Assembly: GCA_963575745.1 (NCBI GenBank)
Contig: CAUYUJ010006369.1
Coordinates: 84,445 to 148,444 of the forward strand
Direction: 5' to 3'
DNA length: 64,000 nucleotides
Origin: Prorocentrum cordatum
Taxonomy: Eukaryota > Sar > Dinophyceae > Prorocentrales > Prorocentraceae
Shown piece after piece: positions 22,195-33,205 of this stretch; the stretch's first letter is position 1; each line of letters starts with the position of its first letter. Position numbers and translations under genes: made by a program. The notes beneath the pieces are model-generated. The model ran no database searches. It was not told the DNA's origin and saw only the letters and a program-made list of their open reading frames with translations.

Positions 22195-23230
22195 GTGTGG
22201 GCGTGTGGGGCGTGGGGGTGTGGGGTGGGGGTCGGGGGTCGGGGGTCGGGGGTTGGGTTGTTGGGTGTAGGGTGTAGGGTGTCGGGTTGTCGGGTTGTCG
22301 TCGGTTGTCGGTTGTCGGGTGTCGGGGTGTCGGGGGGGCAGGGGGCAGGGGGGGGGGCAGGGGAGTCACGGGCCACGGCGCAGGGGGCAGGGGGCAGGGG
22401 GCAAGGGCAGGGGGCAGGGTGCACGGGACAGGGGGACATCCGAAGCTTATTTCGCCCGAGTCCTTGAGTCCCTGAGCCCCCCGTTGCCGAACTCACCTCT
22501 CGCCTCTCACTTGGCACCTGGCTACTGGCGACCTGGCCTTGCTCAACAGGCGGCTAACTGGCTAACTCGCCCAGCCCAGACCCCAACCCCCAAGCTTGCC
22601 AGTTCGTGCTCACGTGGCCGCGTCGCCCAACGCCCGACGCCCGGCGCCCAACGCCCAGCGCCCGACCTCTCGCCCGTCGGCTGACGGCTCAAGCAGCCGC
22701 GTCTCCAAGCTAACCTAATATTTCTCACCGCGTGACTAGCCCACCCGTTGTAGCTCGCCGCTCGCCAGCTAGCCCCGTCGAGAGGTGCCCAGTGCCCAGG
22801 CCCCGGTTCGGGTGAAGCGGAGTGGATTAAACGCGATCGTGATTTGTGTCCCTATCTTGCCATGTGTTCTCCTCCTCCTCCTCCGCCTCTTGCCTTCCTC
22901 GGTCCTCGGACTGAGCGAGGACCCCCCTATCGGCGGTGCTGGCGGCGTTCCTGCCGCGCCGCAGGGGCCAGCGGCGCCTGCGCCGCCGCCCGCGCCGCCC
23001 GCGCCAGCACCTGCGCCGGCTGGCGACGCCGGCGGGGCGGGGAGGGGGGGGGAGTTGGAGGACAGAAGTCGGGGAGAGGCTGGAGAGACAGAGATGTAGG
23101 TGGAGAGGGCAGGTGGCGGCGGCGCCGCAGCTCCAGCTCCAGCCGCTGCAGCTGGCGGCGGCCCTCCTGGCGGCGGCGGCGGGGGGGGCGCCGCAGCAGG
23201 GATGAACCTGAAGCGTGGCAGGCCCAGCTG
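22195..23230 (+). other. Intron with G-rich minisatellite and possible tail exons
   Basis: 22,195-22,440 is an almost pure G/T/C minisatellite of GGGGTGTGG, GTCGGGGGTC, GTTGTCGG and GGGGGCAGGGGGCA words, with strong G-quadruplex potential. Downstream, 22,921-23,045 (EDPPIGGAGGVPAAPQGP) and 23,113-23,231 (Gly/Ala/Pro-rich, ending MNLKRGRPS and TGA) could be terminal exons of the gene starting at 19,036. Low-complexity composition makes this uncertain. Confidence 0.35.
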
Positions 23231-23896
23231 ACCGAAAGCTCAGGGCGCAGTTCTCGAGGGGGCAGGGCAGGGGGCAGGGCTCAGAGGCTGGAGGCTGGAG
23301 GCTGGAGGGAGGTTGCGAGAAGTGGGAATTGATAATGTATGCGTGCACCGCGGCGATGGCGATGATGGCGACGACGACGATGACAATGATGCCTGCGATG
23401 ACGATCACCATGTGATGATGATAACGTTGATGGCGAGAATACTAGTGGCGAGGCTGGTAATCATCGCGGGGTTGATGATGCTGGATGCTGGCGATGGTGA
23501 CGACGGCGACCATAGCTATAACGATGGTGATGATGACGACAACGAGCATGGCGATGACGACGGCAGTGATCGATGACGGCGACGACGACGGGCTACATAT
23601 ATATATATATATATATATATATGGCGGTGGTGGTGACGAGGGGCGAGGGGCGAGGGGTGAGGGTGATGGGGGATGTGCAGGTGCTTAGAGCTAGGATATG
23701 GAAATGACGGGTAAAGGGATCGGGCGCTAGATCTTTGGATTTCTCGTTGAGTCGCGGGTCGCGGGGGGGTGGCCCGGGGCCCCAGTGCGCCGCGGGGGGG
23801 CCCTGGGCTCTCTTGACCGCCTCCGAGCCGCATGGCCGACCCGCCCCCCGCCCCCCGCCCCGTCGAGGCGCTTCCCAGTTGTCGGGCAGCCAACAG
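23231..23896. repeat. GAT/GAC-rich spacer with an AT microsatellite
   Basis: 23,345-23,590 consists of GATGATGG, GACGACGA and similar words. 23,595-23,622 is an (AT)n run of about 14 units, and 23,635-23,665 repeats GAGGGGC. No gene is supported apart from the exon that begins near 23,897. Confidence 0.7.
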
Positions 23897-24250
23897 GTGG
23901 GGGGTGTTCCGCTTAACGCCCCGACCAGAGCTAGGGGAATATGGAGCCTATCAGATTGCGTGCCCGTTCCATCGTCTGAGCGAGGTCACGAACTGTAAGA
24001 AACACGTGCCTATCTTGGGCCCGAAGAAGAGACATGCGAAACTAGCGCTGAGACGGGCGTGCTACTGGGCTTCGAAAGCTCAAGAATTCACGCGTCAGCG
24101 CAACCACCGGAGATGGTTGCCTTCTGTGGAGGAGGTACCTTCGAAGGATGCGATCAAGGCGCTGCGGATCGACGCCCTGCCCTTCGTCGGCGTTGCCCCC
24201 ACCGATGCCGAGTTGGACGCAGAGCAGGGCGGCGTCCCCGAGGCCCGCTT
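23897..24250 (+). CDS. Exon with a CPFHR..CKK putative metal-binding module
   Basis: Follows GCCAACAG. It encodes WGVFRLTPRPELGEYGAYQI, then ACPFHRLSEVTNCKKHVPIL, then ALRRACYWASKAQEFTRQRN and a C-terminal acidic region (DAELDAEQGGVPE). The C-x2-H-x8-C spacing could bind a metal together with another ligand. This is an inference and I cannot name the domain. I recall comparable modules recurring in dinoflagellate proteins. It may be part of the 19.0-23.2 kb gene or a separate one. Both exon limits are approximate. Confidence 0.45.
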
Positions 24251-25390
24251 GCTAGCCGTTGCTTCCTGCCCTCCGTCTGCCGTCTGTCTTGCCAGATTCG
24301 GGGCCCTAATAAGTCCTTGAATATTGAATGTTTCTATTTCCAGCTTCCAGGGCGGAGGGCGGGTGGCGGGTGGAGTTGGGAGTGGGGGACGGGGGGCGGG
24401 TGGAGTTGGGGAGGAGGCGCGACGAGTGCGCAGGCCGCGCGAAAGCGGGGTAGAGGGCCGGGCACCGGGCACTGGACACTCCTGACTCCTGACTCCGGGC
24501 CCCGGGCACCGGGCACCATCCAAGGGCCGAGGGGCCGAGGGGAGGAGGGGGGAGGGGGGATGTTATAACCTCTAACTTTCTACCTTCTACCCTCCTCCCT
24601 CCCCCCTCCCCCCTCCCCCCTCCTCCCTCCTCCCTCCTGTTCCCTGTTCCCCATTCCTCTTCTTCGGGAATCACGATTCGACAGAATCAAAGGATCTACG
24701 AGCATCCCCTTGCCCCTTGCCCCTTGCTCTGGAGATCAGCGCTCGGCGCTCAGTCCTCGGCGCTCAGTCCATGACGTACATGATGGCGAAGCCCTCCTCC
24801 TCTATGCCCCTCCTCCTCATCGTCCTCCTCCTCCTTCCCCCGTCACCCTCATCGTCCTCCTCCTGCTCGTCCCCCCCTCCTCATGCTCCTCATCACCCTT
24901 CCCATTCCTCCTCCCTCCTCCCCCCCGCCGCCGTCCAGGGGGCCACCGTGCGGGAGTGCGTCTTGTGAGCTATGACGACGACGGTGATGATGATGCTCAT
25001 GAGGATGATGATGCTGATGTGATGATGATGATGATGGTGGTGGTCATACTGATGGTGAAGGCGATGACGGTGCTAAACATGCTGATCTTGACGATGATGA
25101 TCACGAGTATGGCCATGATGCTGATGCTGCTGGTGATGATAATGATGATGGCCCTGCCCAGAACTCGCACATCCAACCCCTAACCGCGCTTCAGTTCCCG
25201 GCGGGCATATGTTTTCCATCGCCCCCCCCCCCCCGATAGCGGGTACCATATCAGAATGCTACGCCCGACCGCCCATCGAGATATCTCGAGGCAGATGCAA
25301 TCGCGCGCGGCAATGGTAAACAATCGAGGCAAACGGGGGGGGGCGAGCCACGTCAGAACAAGATCACTATACTCACAGTGGCCATTCACG
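24251..25390. repeat. Repeat-rich spacer
   Basis: 24,350-24,440 is a GGGCGGGTGGAGTTGGG minisatellite, 24,440-24,530 has GGGCACCGGGCAC repeats and 24,590-24,655 is CCTCCCC/CCTCCCT. 24,790-24,940 is CTCCTC-rich and 24,970-25,160 is GATGATG. No gene supported. Confidence 0.7.
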
Positions 25391-25680
25391 AGCTGGGCTT
25401 GGCAAGGAGAGCCTCGACCTCGGCGACGGGCCGCAATCCTGGCCCTGGATTCCATTCCCACTCCCACTCCTCCTCGAACGTAGCACCAGCACGCTTTACA
25501 CCAGTGCAGCGCCAGATGACGGGGTACTTTGTCCCATCGGGCAAGTTGTAGAGGTCGGGGTAGCTCGCGGGCCACCACTTCTTGAAACGCTTGTTCGACT
25601 CGGAATAGCGCCGCCCCTGCGACGAATCGCCGCCTGAAAGGCTGCTTGCCACCATTCCGACGGATCAGGATAGAAGCTAT
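25391..25680 (-). CDS. Probable minus-strand exon with a frameshift, product unknown
   Basis: Reads SNKRFKKWWPASYPDLYNLP, then DGTKYPVIWRCTGVKRAG, then EEEWEWEWNPGPGLRP and VAEVEALLAKPSS, a convincing protein segment rich in Trp and Tyr. Upstream, a different frame gives FYPDPSEWWQAAFQAAIRRR just before it, suggesting one indel near 25,620. No family was recognised. The flanks at 25,325-25,340 are G/C homopolymer runs. Confidence 0.5.
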
Positions 25681-25689
25681 GCTCCAATG

Positions 25690-26939
25690 TCGGGGCGGGA
25701 GGGTGGGCAACTGCTTCAGGCGAGATGGCTACGCGGCCGCCAAGGGATGGGAAGAACAAGTACACGCAAGGGGGATAAGTGTGAAGATACCGACAATGTG
25801 GTGACGTTGCTGACGATGAGGATGGTGACGGTGACGACGGTGGCGAGTTGGATGATGGAGGGGAGGGCGCGCGTGCCGCGGGCGCTGGTCGGTCGAGGGT
25901 CGAGCTGGGCGCCCAATCTGGGCGTCGGGCTGGGCGTCGGGCGCCCTCGGGCGTTCGCCTCCGTGACAAAGAGGGGGGAGGAGGAGGGGGGGGGGGGCGA
26001 GAAGGAGGAGGAGGAGGAGGAGGAGGAGGAGGTGCTTGCCGAGAGGCGGCTGGGTCGGCCCGCGGCGGCGGGCGGAAGGCCCGCTAGCCCCCCCGGCCCC
26101 CGCCCCAGCGCGTGCACCACGGAGCCCACGGGGCCAGGAACCGCGCTGCATGCGCCGTGGCGGGGGGGGGAGAGCCAGTCGGACCCGGCAAAGCGGCCGA
26201 GCGGCCCGTGCTCACGCGCACGAAGCCTGCCGCCTGCCAGGGCGTGGAACTCCACGCACAGCACGCCCAGCGGCAGCGGGGCGCGGCCGACCTCCAGGTG
26301 GCCCAGCGAGCCCAGGTGGCCACTGAAGAAGAGGGCCGCGCCGACCCACACGGTGAGCCTTCGGGCCCCGAGCTTTCGGGCCGTTGTCGACCGTCGATCT
26401 GAGGCTAACGGGCTGACGGACGCCCCCCCTGACTCTTCCGGAAAGGCTTGGCAGGCCGGCAGAGAGCGGGGATTGGAGGTCTTGGATTGCGAGGTCGGAC
26501 TTGGGATATGGGCTACGGGCTATCAGAGGGCATAGCGGTTAGGCTAGGGGCTAGATTTGGCATTAGGTGGTAAGTGGCCGCAGGCCGCAGGCGTCCAAGA
26601 CGGCCCAAGGCCCAAGATGGCATCCAATATAGCATTCAATATTGCATATGGCATCCAAGCTGGCGTCCAAGACGGCATCCAGGATGGCCCAAGATGGCGC
26701 CTGCCTAACGGCAAGAATGCCCAAGATGGCATCCAGGACGGCCGTGGGCCGTGGGCCGTGGGGCCCTGGAACCTTCGAAACCGATGTGGCCCGTGGCCCT
26801 GGGCCCCTAGCCCCTGAGCCCTGAGCCCCTGAGCCCTGAGCCCTGAGCGCTGCAAGGGGGTGGGGGGTGGAGGGTGGGGGGTGGAGGGGTGGAGGGTGGA
26901 GGGTGGAGGGTGGAGGGTGGAGGGTTGGACGTTGGGCCG
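25690..26939. repeat. Repeat-rich spacer upstream of the 27.1-kb gene
   Basis: Contains a GGA tract (25,975-26,035) and a GC-rich stretch open on both strands (26,040-26,400). It also has an approximately 12-bp GGCATCCAAGATGGC-type minisatellite (26,615-26,740) and CCCTGAGCC repeats (26,805-26,850). It ends with a GGTGGAGG minisatellite (26,860-26,930). Open frames follow these repeats. No exon is supported. Confidence 0.6.
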
Positions 26940-26965
26940 TCCGTAGCTATTTCGAAGGTTCGGAG
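26940..26965 (+). other. Candidate relict spliced leader, degraded
   Basis: TCCGTAGCTATTT (26,940-26,952) matches the first 13 bases of DinoSL with one C/T change. It is followed after four extra bases by GGTTC and then AG. It sits 121 bases before the ATG at 27,086. It is weaker than the relics at 14,449 and 41,920 because of the insertion. Confidence 0.55.
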
Positions 26966-27085
26966 CCGATAAAGCGACTCAGCACTCAGCACTCAGCACT
27001 ACGCGCCCTGCGCCCTGCGCCCTGCGCCCCGCCCGTCTCCGCGCTTTGCGCTTCGCGGCCCAGGGCGCCTGGGCTCCGCTCGGCT

Positions 27086-27919
27086 ATGCCCGCCATGACT
27101 ACGACCCCCCCGCGCGGCGCCGCCGCCAGCGCCAGCGCGCGCGCCGCCGGCGCCAGCGCCAGCGCCAACGCCTCGGCCTTGGCCAAGCCCAACGCCGCCA
27201 AGGACAAGAGGAACGACGAGGTCAAGATCGACACGGGCCGCTCCTGGGACTCCAGCCCCCAGCTGCGCGAGGGCTACTGCACGATGCACGTGTGCGTGCC
27301 GCAGGCGAAGACGTGGGTCAAGATCGACGTGCCGAAGCCCACGACCGTTGGCTTCTCGGCCACGGCGGCGGCCAAGGTGCGCGGCCAGGAGCGCCGCGTG
27401 GACGTCGCAACCATCCGCGCGGAGCTTACGGACAGGCTCAGCATGTTCCGCGGCAAGGACTCGATGATTTACAAGTGTTCGGCGGAGACGGCGCGCGGGA
27501 ACGCGCTAGGAGATGAAGACGACGTGTACTACCTCACCTGGCTCATCGCTTACACGGAGGACGCCGAGGACCTTCCCAGGGACTGCGACGGCGGCGACGG
27601 CGGCGCCGCGCCTTGGCGGCCCATCGACCATCGCCTCACGCGGAGCTACGAGGTGCCGAAGGACACGGCGAACTTGATCCAGGTGCTGGTCTACATCGAG
27701 CCGCTCAACCACTGGACGCCTGTCTTCGTGGCTGATTACGGGGCCATCAGCATGGGGCGCATGCGCGCCGTCGTGGAGGACCTGAAGCAGATCTTGGCGA
27801 GCGGCTTCGACACGATCACGGTGGACGTGAACGACCCCAAGAAGCTGAACTTGAAAGTGACGGCGGACATGATCGAGGTGAAGCAATGCAAGGCGACGAC
27901 GACGACGACGACGCGGCGA

Positions 27920-27987
<68 letters not shown>

Positions 27988-29499
27988 GGACGACGGACGA
28001 CGACGACACGACGACGACGACAAGGCTAGCTACCCGGACGGGGACGAGATGGCGAACAATCAGATGATCTACGATGGGAGGTGGTACTACGTCACGTGCA
28101 ACGGGGCGCTGGAGAGGCTGCGTGCTCTGGGCGAGACTGCACAGCAGATGCAGAGTGTATGTGATGATTTGAATTAGGGACACTTTGCACTTGTTACAAT
28201 GTGCAATGCGCGGGGGTCGGGAGTTGCTGCGCAGTGTGAAGGCGGCTGGGCTTTCGGACTTTCGGAGGCCACGAGGTCTCCGCGGGTCCGCGGGTGGGAA
28301 ACCGAGTGATTAGATAGGTGCAAGGGCCCGCCTAGTGAGCTTATCGCTGGCACTTCATCCCGAGTTTTTTGTTGCCACAGCAGCGTGACTGCAACTAGGC
28401 TTTCGGAGGCTTCCGCGAGGCCTCCGCGGTGGAAGATCGAGCGGTTATACAGGTGCACGGACCCGCCTAGTTAGCTGACCGCTGTTCGTCGGCAGCAAGC
28501 ACGCAATAACTACAAGTGCAGGTACTGCGCTCGAACGCTGAGGGAGTGAAAACAACGAACACACTTGCAATTCAGGAGACGCCGATCTAGCGTCATACCG
28601 CCCCCTCTATACATCTTAGGGCTCCTCGTCGCTCCTCGTTCTCCGTCGCAGTGCCCCCGGCCCGTCGCCGCAGCGGGACTCGGCGAGGAGCGAGGAGACT
28701 GAATCAGGAGGTCGGGAAGGAGGCGGGAGGCGGGGGGCGGAGGGCGGGGAAAAGGACAAGGCGCAAAAGAGCGAGAAACGAACGAACGAACGAGCGGTCT
28801 GCTGAACGGCCTCACGGGCCGGGCCCTTGCAAGCGGAGGGGCAGGGAGGAGGATGGGGGAGGGGGCGGGGGGGGAGGATGGGGGGGGGGGAAAGAGGAGG
28901 GCTCCTCACATGGCAGACCGCCACTTGCAGGAGCGGGGAAGGATTGGAAAACTATGACTCTCGACGAGTACAAAGAAGCCCCAGGCCCCAGTAGGCCCAG
29001 GCAGCCCCAGCCACCCAATATGCTCCAGGAGCTGCCCTGCCTTCCCCCGCCGCGGCGACGGCAACGGCGACCAAGACCGGAGGTCGCATAATCTCGAGCG
29101 CTCAAGGTGGCAAAACAGTGCAAAGCATTTGGGGATGCACCCTCCAGACGTCTGCTCTGCCTCTTGCCCCTTTGCCTCCCTCCTCCCCCCCTCCTCCCTC
29201 ATCCCTCATCCCTCCTCTCTCCATCCCTCCTCCCTCCTCCCTCCTCTCTACATCCCTCCTCTCTCCATCCCTCCTCTCTCCCTCCCTCGTCCCTCATCCC
29301 TCATCCCTCCTCTCTCCCTCTCTCCATCCCTCCCCCTCCTCCCTCTTCCCTCATCCCCCCCCCCTCCGCCCCCATCGTCGCCGCCCCATGCCGCGCCCCC
29401 CCCGCCGAGGGCCCAGGCGGCGACGTCACCAGCGACCAGGGCGCCGAGACCGGATCATCCTCGAGCAGCTCCTCGTCGGAGTCGTCGGGCTCGGACTAG
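27086..29499 (+). CDS. Four-exon gene, about 389 residues, product unknown
   Basis: All junctions are phase 0: 27,086-27,892; 28,025-28,156; 28,942-29,082; 29,410-29,499 (TAG). Intron 1 (27,893-28,024) is a GAC microsatellite with GC..AG ends and CAAGGC at both borders. Intron 2 begins GTATGTGA, and intron 3 begins GTCGCA and is CT-rich. The protein has an Ala/Ser-rich N terminus, then GYCTMHVCVPQAKTWVKIDV, DDVYYLTWLIAYTEDAEDLP, LIQVLVYIEPLNHWTPVFVA and NNQMIYDGRWYYVTCNG. It ends in an acidic polyserine tail (SSSSSSSSESSGSD). No family was recognised. A degraded SL relic upstream suggests retroposition followed by intron gain. Exon 3 is the least certain. Confidence 0.55.
28178..28520. repeat. 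Diverged ~150-bp duplication inside an intron
   Basis: 28,249-28,347 and 28,398-28,492 share GGCTTTCGGA, GAGG(C/T)CTCCGCGG, GGTGCA.GG.CCCGCCTAGT and AGCT.A.CGCTG. Short complementary words TGCACTTGT and ACAAGTGCA lie near the two ends (28,188 and 28,511), so a small inverted-repeat element is possible but not shown. Confidence 0.5.
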
Positions 29500-29869
29500 G
29501 CAGCTGCCCGGCGGCCAGCGACGGGGGAGTGAGGAATGAAGGGATGCGTGGGAGAGGGGCGGGGGGAGGGGGCGGGGATAGGGGATAGGGGGAGGGGGGA
29601 GGGGAGAGGGCATGGGCAGCATCGTCACGAGCAGGGGGCAGGAGGCGCGTCGGGGGGGCGGGGGGGTACTCGTCAATCCTCCTCTTCCCTCCTCCCTCTT
29701 GTTCCAGCGCCGCCTCCTCCTCCACCCCCTCCTCCTGCGCCTCGCCCATCCTCTCCCTCCACCGTATCACCTGCATCGTCATCCTCTTCCTTCTCATCCT
29801 CCATGGGCCTCCTGGGGCCTCTGTCGGGCTCCATCGGCTTCCATCGGTTTCTATCGGCCCGGCTCCAGG
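29500..29869. repeat. Low-complexity spacer
   Basis: GGGGAGGGGG-rich (29,535-29,640), then CTCC-rich (29,690-29,800). No gene. Confidence 0.6.
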
Positions 29870-30930
29870 CGCTCTCTGTCGGCCTCCGGTGGGCGGTGGG
29901 CTTCTGGCTGCTTCCTGACGGCCTCTGGCGGCCTCCATCGGCCTCTATCGGCCCCATGGCGGCATCTCGTGGCCTCAGGTAGCTTCTCGGTGGCCTCTTT
30001 CGGCTGCTGGCGGCCTCCTGGCGGCCTCCTGTCGGCCTCTGTCGGCCTCTGGCGAGGTCCTGGCGGCCTCTGTCGGCCTCTGGTGAGATCCTGACGGCCT
30101 CCTTCGGCCTCCTGGCGGCCTCCCCCGGCCTCTGGCGAGGTCTTGGCGGCCTCCATCGGCCTCTGGCGAGGTCCTGGTGGCCTCTCTCGGCCTCTGGCGG
30201 CCTCCTGGCGGCCTCCTTCGGCCTCTGGCGAGGTCCTGGCGGCCTCCCTTGGCCTCCTGGCGGCCCCCCTTGGCCTCCTGGCGGCGTCTGGGCCCCAAAC
30301 TGAGGTCCCAGTCGGCCTCCTGAGTGCCAACTGGCCTCCCGACCCCAACGGGTGCCCGGAACCTTCCCGAATCGTTCCCGATGTCGGCCTCCGGTGCCCG
30401 AATCTGCCAGGGGGGGTGCCCGGAACCTTCCCGAATCGTTCCCGATGTCGGCATCCGGTTCCCGATTCAGGGTCCAGACCTCGGCTGGGGGTCCTGGGGG
30501 CCGCCTGGAGGCCGCCAGCGGCTGCCAGGAGGCCAGTTTGGGCTCTGGAGGCCGTCAAGAGGTCGAAAGAGGCCGCCAGGACCTCGCCAGAGGCCGCCAG
30601 GAGGCCGCCAGAGGCCGAGGGACGCCACCGGGACCTCGCCAGAGGCCGAAGGAGGCCGCCAGGACCTCGCCAGAGGCCGAGGGAGGCCACCAGGACCTCG
30701 CCAGAGGCCGATGGAGACCGTCAAGACCTCGCCAGAGGCCGAGAAGAACCGAGAAGGAGGCCGCCAGGATGCCACCAGAGGCCGAGAGCGACCGCCAGGA
30801 GGCGGCCAGAGGCCAAACAAAGCCGTCACAGGCCGCCGCGGGGCCGGTAGAAACCGAAAGAGCCCGCCAGGAGGCCGCCAGACCGCCAGAGGCCGCCGTG
30901 GAGCCGACCGAAGCCCGAAGCCGATGGAGG
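29870..30930. repeat. Head-to-head minisatellites forming a ~1-kb inverted repeat
   Basis: The left half (29,870-30,300) is a tandem array of GGCCTCTGGCGAGGTCCTGG and GGCCTCC. The right half (30,500-30,930) is an array of the reverse complement, CCAGGACCTCGCCAGAGGCC with GGAGGCC. The centre (30,350-30,480) holds a 63-bp direct duplication starting GTGCCCGGAACCTTCCCGAA at 30,352 and 30,415. Open frames on both strands run through it and are not genes. Confidence 0.9.
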
Positions 30931-31856
30931 CCGAAGGGCCGAAGGAGATCCTCCTCCTCCTCCTCCTCCTCGTCCTCCTCCTCCTCTGCCTCCTCCTCCC
31001 GTTTCTCGACTCCGCCAGGCGCGAAGTGCCCGTGAGCATTGGGGCAGTGCGTGTGCACGCGCGCAGCACGCCTCCCCTGCAGATAAGAGCGAGGGGCGGT
31101 TGCAGGGTTGACGCGCCCTCCGGGTGCGAGAGTGCGAGTGGCGGGGAGTGAGATGGGAGCATCGCCGCCAGAAGCCGAGCCCTTCGACCGGCCACGGGCC
31201 ACGCGCGCGCACGGGGGGTATCATTCATTTCGGTACATACATATGCACAACCGTGCGTGGCTCATATATTCATGGGTATACACATCTACACATTAACATA
31301 CATATACAATATACATGTGTACGCATGCGAACGTGCGCTGTTGTGTATATATGTTCGCACATCAGACACAAGTTGTCCATCCGACATCCGACATCCGAGG
31401 CCCTGGGCTCAAAGAACAGGGAACAGGGCGCAGGGCGCCACAACTGCCTGCGCATGTCGGGGTCAGGCGAGGGCCGACGACCAATGGAGGCCTTCTGGGT
31501 GATGCGTGCCAACTGTCAACTCCCGATGTTATGCACCGGCGGGGGGGGGGGAGTGAGCGGCATTTTGCATTTGTGCATTGGGCGAGCGGCGAGTGGAGGG
31601 CTGACTGCGGCATCGGCGACGCAGGGCTCGTGGCTCGTGATTGGTGCAAATCCGAATTTGGTGATGCGTGTTTACCGTTGCATAATGCATGGTGCATGGC
31701 ATGGGGGGCTCCGCTGGCCGCTGGTGGATATTCGAGAGAGTGGCATGCATCGCGCGTGGCAGAGAGGGGCAGCCGAGCTTGGGGGCTGAGGGAAGGGAGG
31801 GCGAGATGCGAGAGGGGGGAAGGGGGGGGGGAGGGGAGGCCGGGCGCGTCAGCCAG
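30931..31856. other. Spacer, no supported exon
   Basis: CTC tract at 30,945-31,010, A/T-richer CATATACATA words at 31,230-31,350, and G-runs at 31,540 and 31,815. The frame of the 31,857 exon is open upstream to an ATG at 31,689, but the intervening peptide is low-complexity. Confidence 0.4.
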
Positions 31857-33007
31857 CTCGTCCAGATCCATCCCAGTCAGCGGCTCATTCAGACCCCGCC
31901 CGGCAGAGATGGCTCCGCTAGCGGGGGCGACGCGGTGGTGACAGGCGAGCGAGTCAGGGGTCCCACTATCATTCCGCCGACGCCAACCGAATTCCTGCCA
32001 AACGGGACACGCACTATCATTCCGCGGACGCCACCCGATTCCCTGCCAAACGGGACACTAACTCGTATCCCTTCGACGCCGCCAGAGTTCTTGGGGGATG
32101 GCGAGGTTACCGCACGCTCGTTCCACGCCGAGAACGAAGACGATGCCTGGGCGGATCTCCAGGCGAGCCAACGTGAGATGTTGGCCCGAGACGAAGATCC
32201 CGATGGCGCGCTGCCCATCGACGAGGAGGGCTTCCCGATAATTCCTGATGGCCGCATGGAGGAGATGACGCAGCCGGCGCCCATGCTTCCACTGCAGCAA
32301 GCTCAGAAGAACTTGGTCTTTGTGGCGGGGAGCGGGGAGCCTAGTCTCGCCTGGAGTCCAGGAGGCCAGGAGGGAGCTAGGGAGCTAGGGAGTTCGGAAG
32401 CTAGGATTAAGAGTCAGCTAGCGAGTGACCGACGACCGACGAAGCTATTGAGGCAACCTGGAACGCGGGATCGCGTGATCACCGCGTTTGCGGGGATGGG
32501 CTTCTGGCTTGGGGCTCGGGGCTTGGGGCTTGTAGGGCCGGCGAGGTCATCACCGTCGACGGCGATGAGAGCGCGCCGCCGCCGATCGCGTCCCCGTCGT
32601 GTGAGGAGGGTACATCAGGCGCCCCGGATTCGCAACGTGGCGAATTGGGATGTTGCGTTTTCTTGCGTGGTTGTTCGGGGCGGTCTATCTGGCAATCCGC
32701 GCTTGATATTACGGATCAGGCACATGGCCTACTCCTGGCGTGCAGCGAACAAGAGTGCGGTATGCATGGTTGTAGATCGGTACGTGTACGTATGTTCATG
32801 CAAAAAGTATGCATGCATGTATACGTGATTATGATTGTCTGCGTATGTGCAGATGCGCATTTATGTTACGCAGGCATATAAATATTTATATATATATATA
32901 TATTCATACAGGCACGCGCATGGAAATATCATGGAAAACATATTGTGAACTGTGAACCATATGCGTGTGCAGGCGGGGGGCGGGGGGCCAGGGTCGAGAA
33001 ATAGAGA

Positions 33008-33067
<60 letters not shown>

Positions 33068-33205
33068 TGGCCCCGCGCCCCGCCCCCCGCCCACCGCCCA
33101 GGCGCAACGTCGGCAACGTCGGGACCTGCTGCTTCAGCGTCGGCTACCCCCCAGGAGGACTCGCTTTTGTCAATCGCCTCTCTCGCGAGCGGACGGGGCC
33201 GATGA
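31857..33205 (+). CDS. Three-exon gene, 3' part, product unknown
   Basis: Exons 31,857-32,315, 32,546-32,779 and 33,155-33,205 (TGA) join in phase 0. The introns are GTCTTT..GGCGAG and GTACGT..CCCCCCAG. Exon 1 has three imperfect repeats of a TIIPPTPTEFLPNGT motif, then acidic, helical sequence (NEDDAWADLQASQREMLARD). Exon 2 is Cys-rich (GCCVFLRGCSGRSIWQSALD, LLACSEQECGMHGCRS), which may bind metal (inference). The second intron contains (AT)n at 32,885-32,905 and a (GA)n run at 33,003-33,064. No family was recognised and the 5' end was not found. Confidence 0.55.

Noticed and set aside
22670-22692. Spliced-leader-like CCGTCGGCTGACGGCTCAAG
   Set aside because: Only the last eight bases match well; the first half is a local palindrome and no ORF follows in plausible range.
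29851-31228. Arg/Gly/Pro-rich ORFs of 200-280 residues on both strands
   Set aside because: They read through the inverted minisatellite; period and orientation explain them fully.
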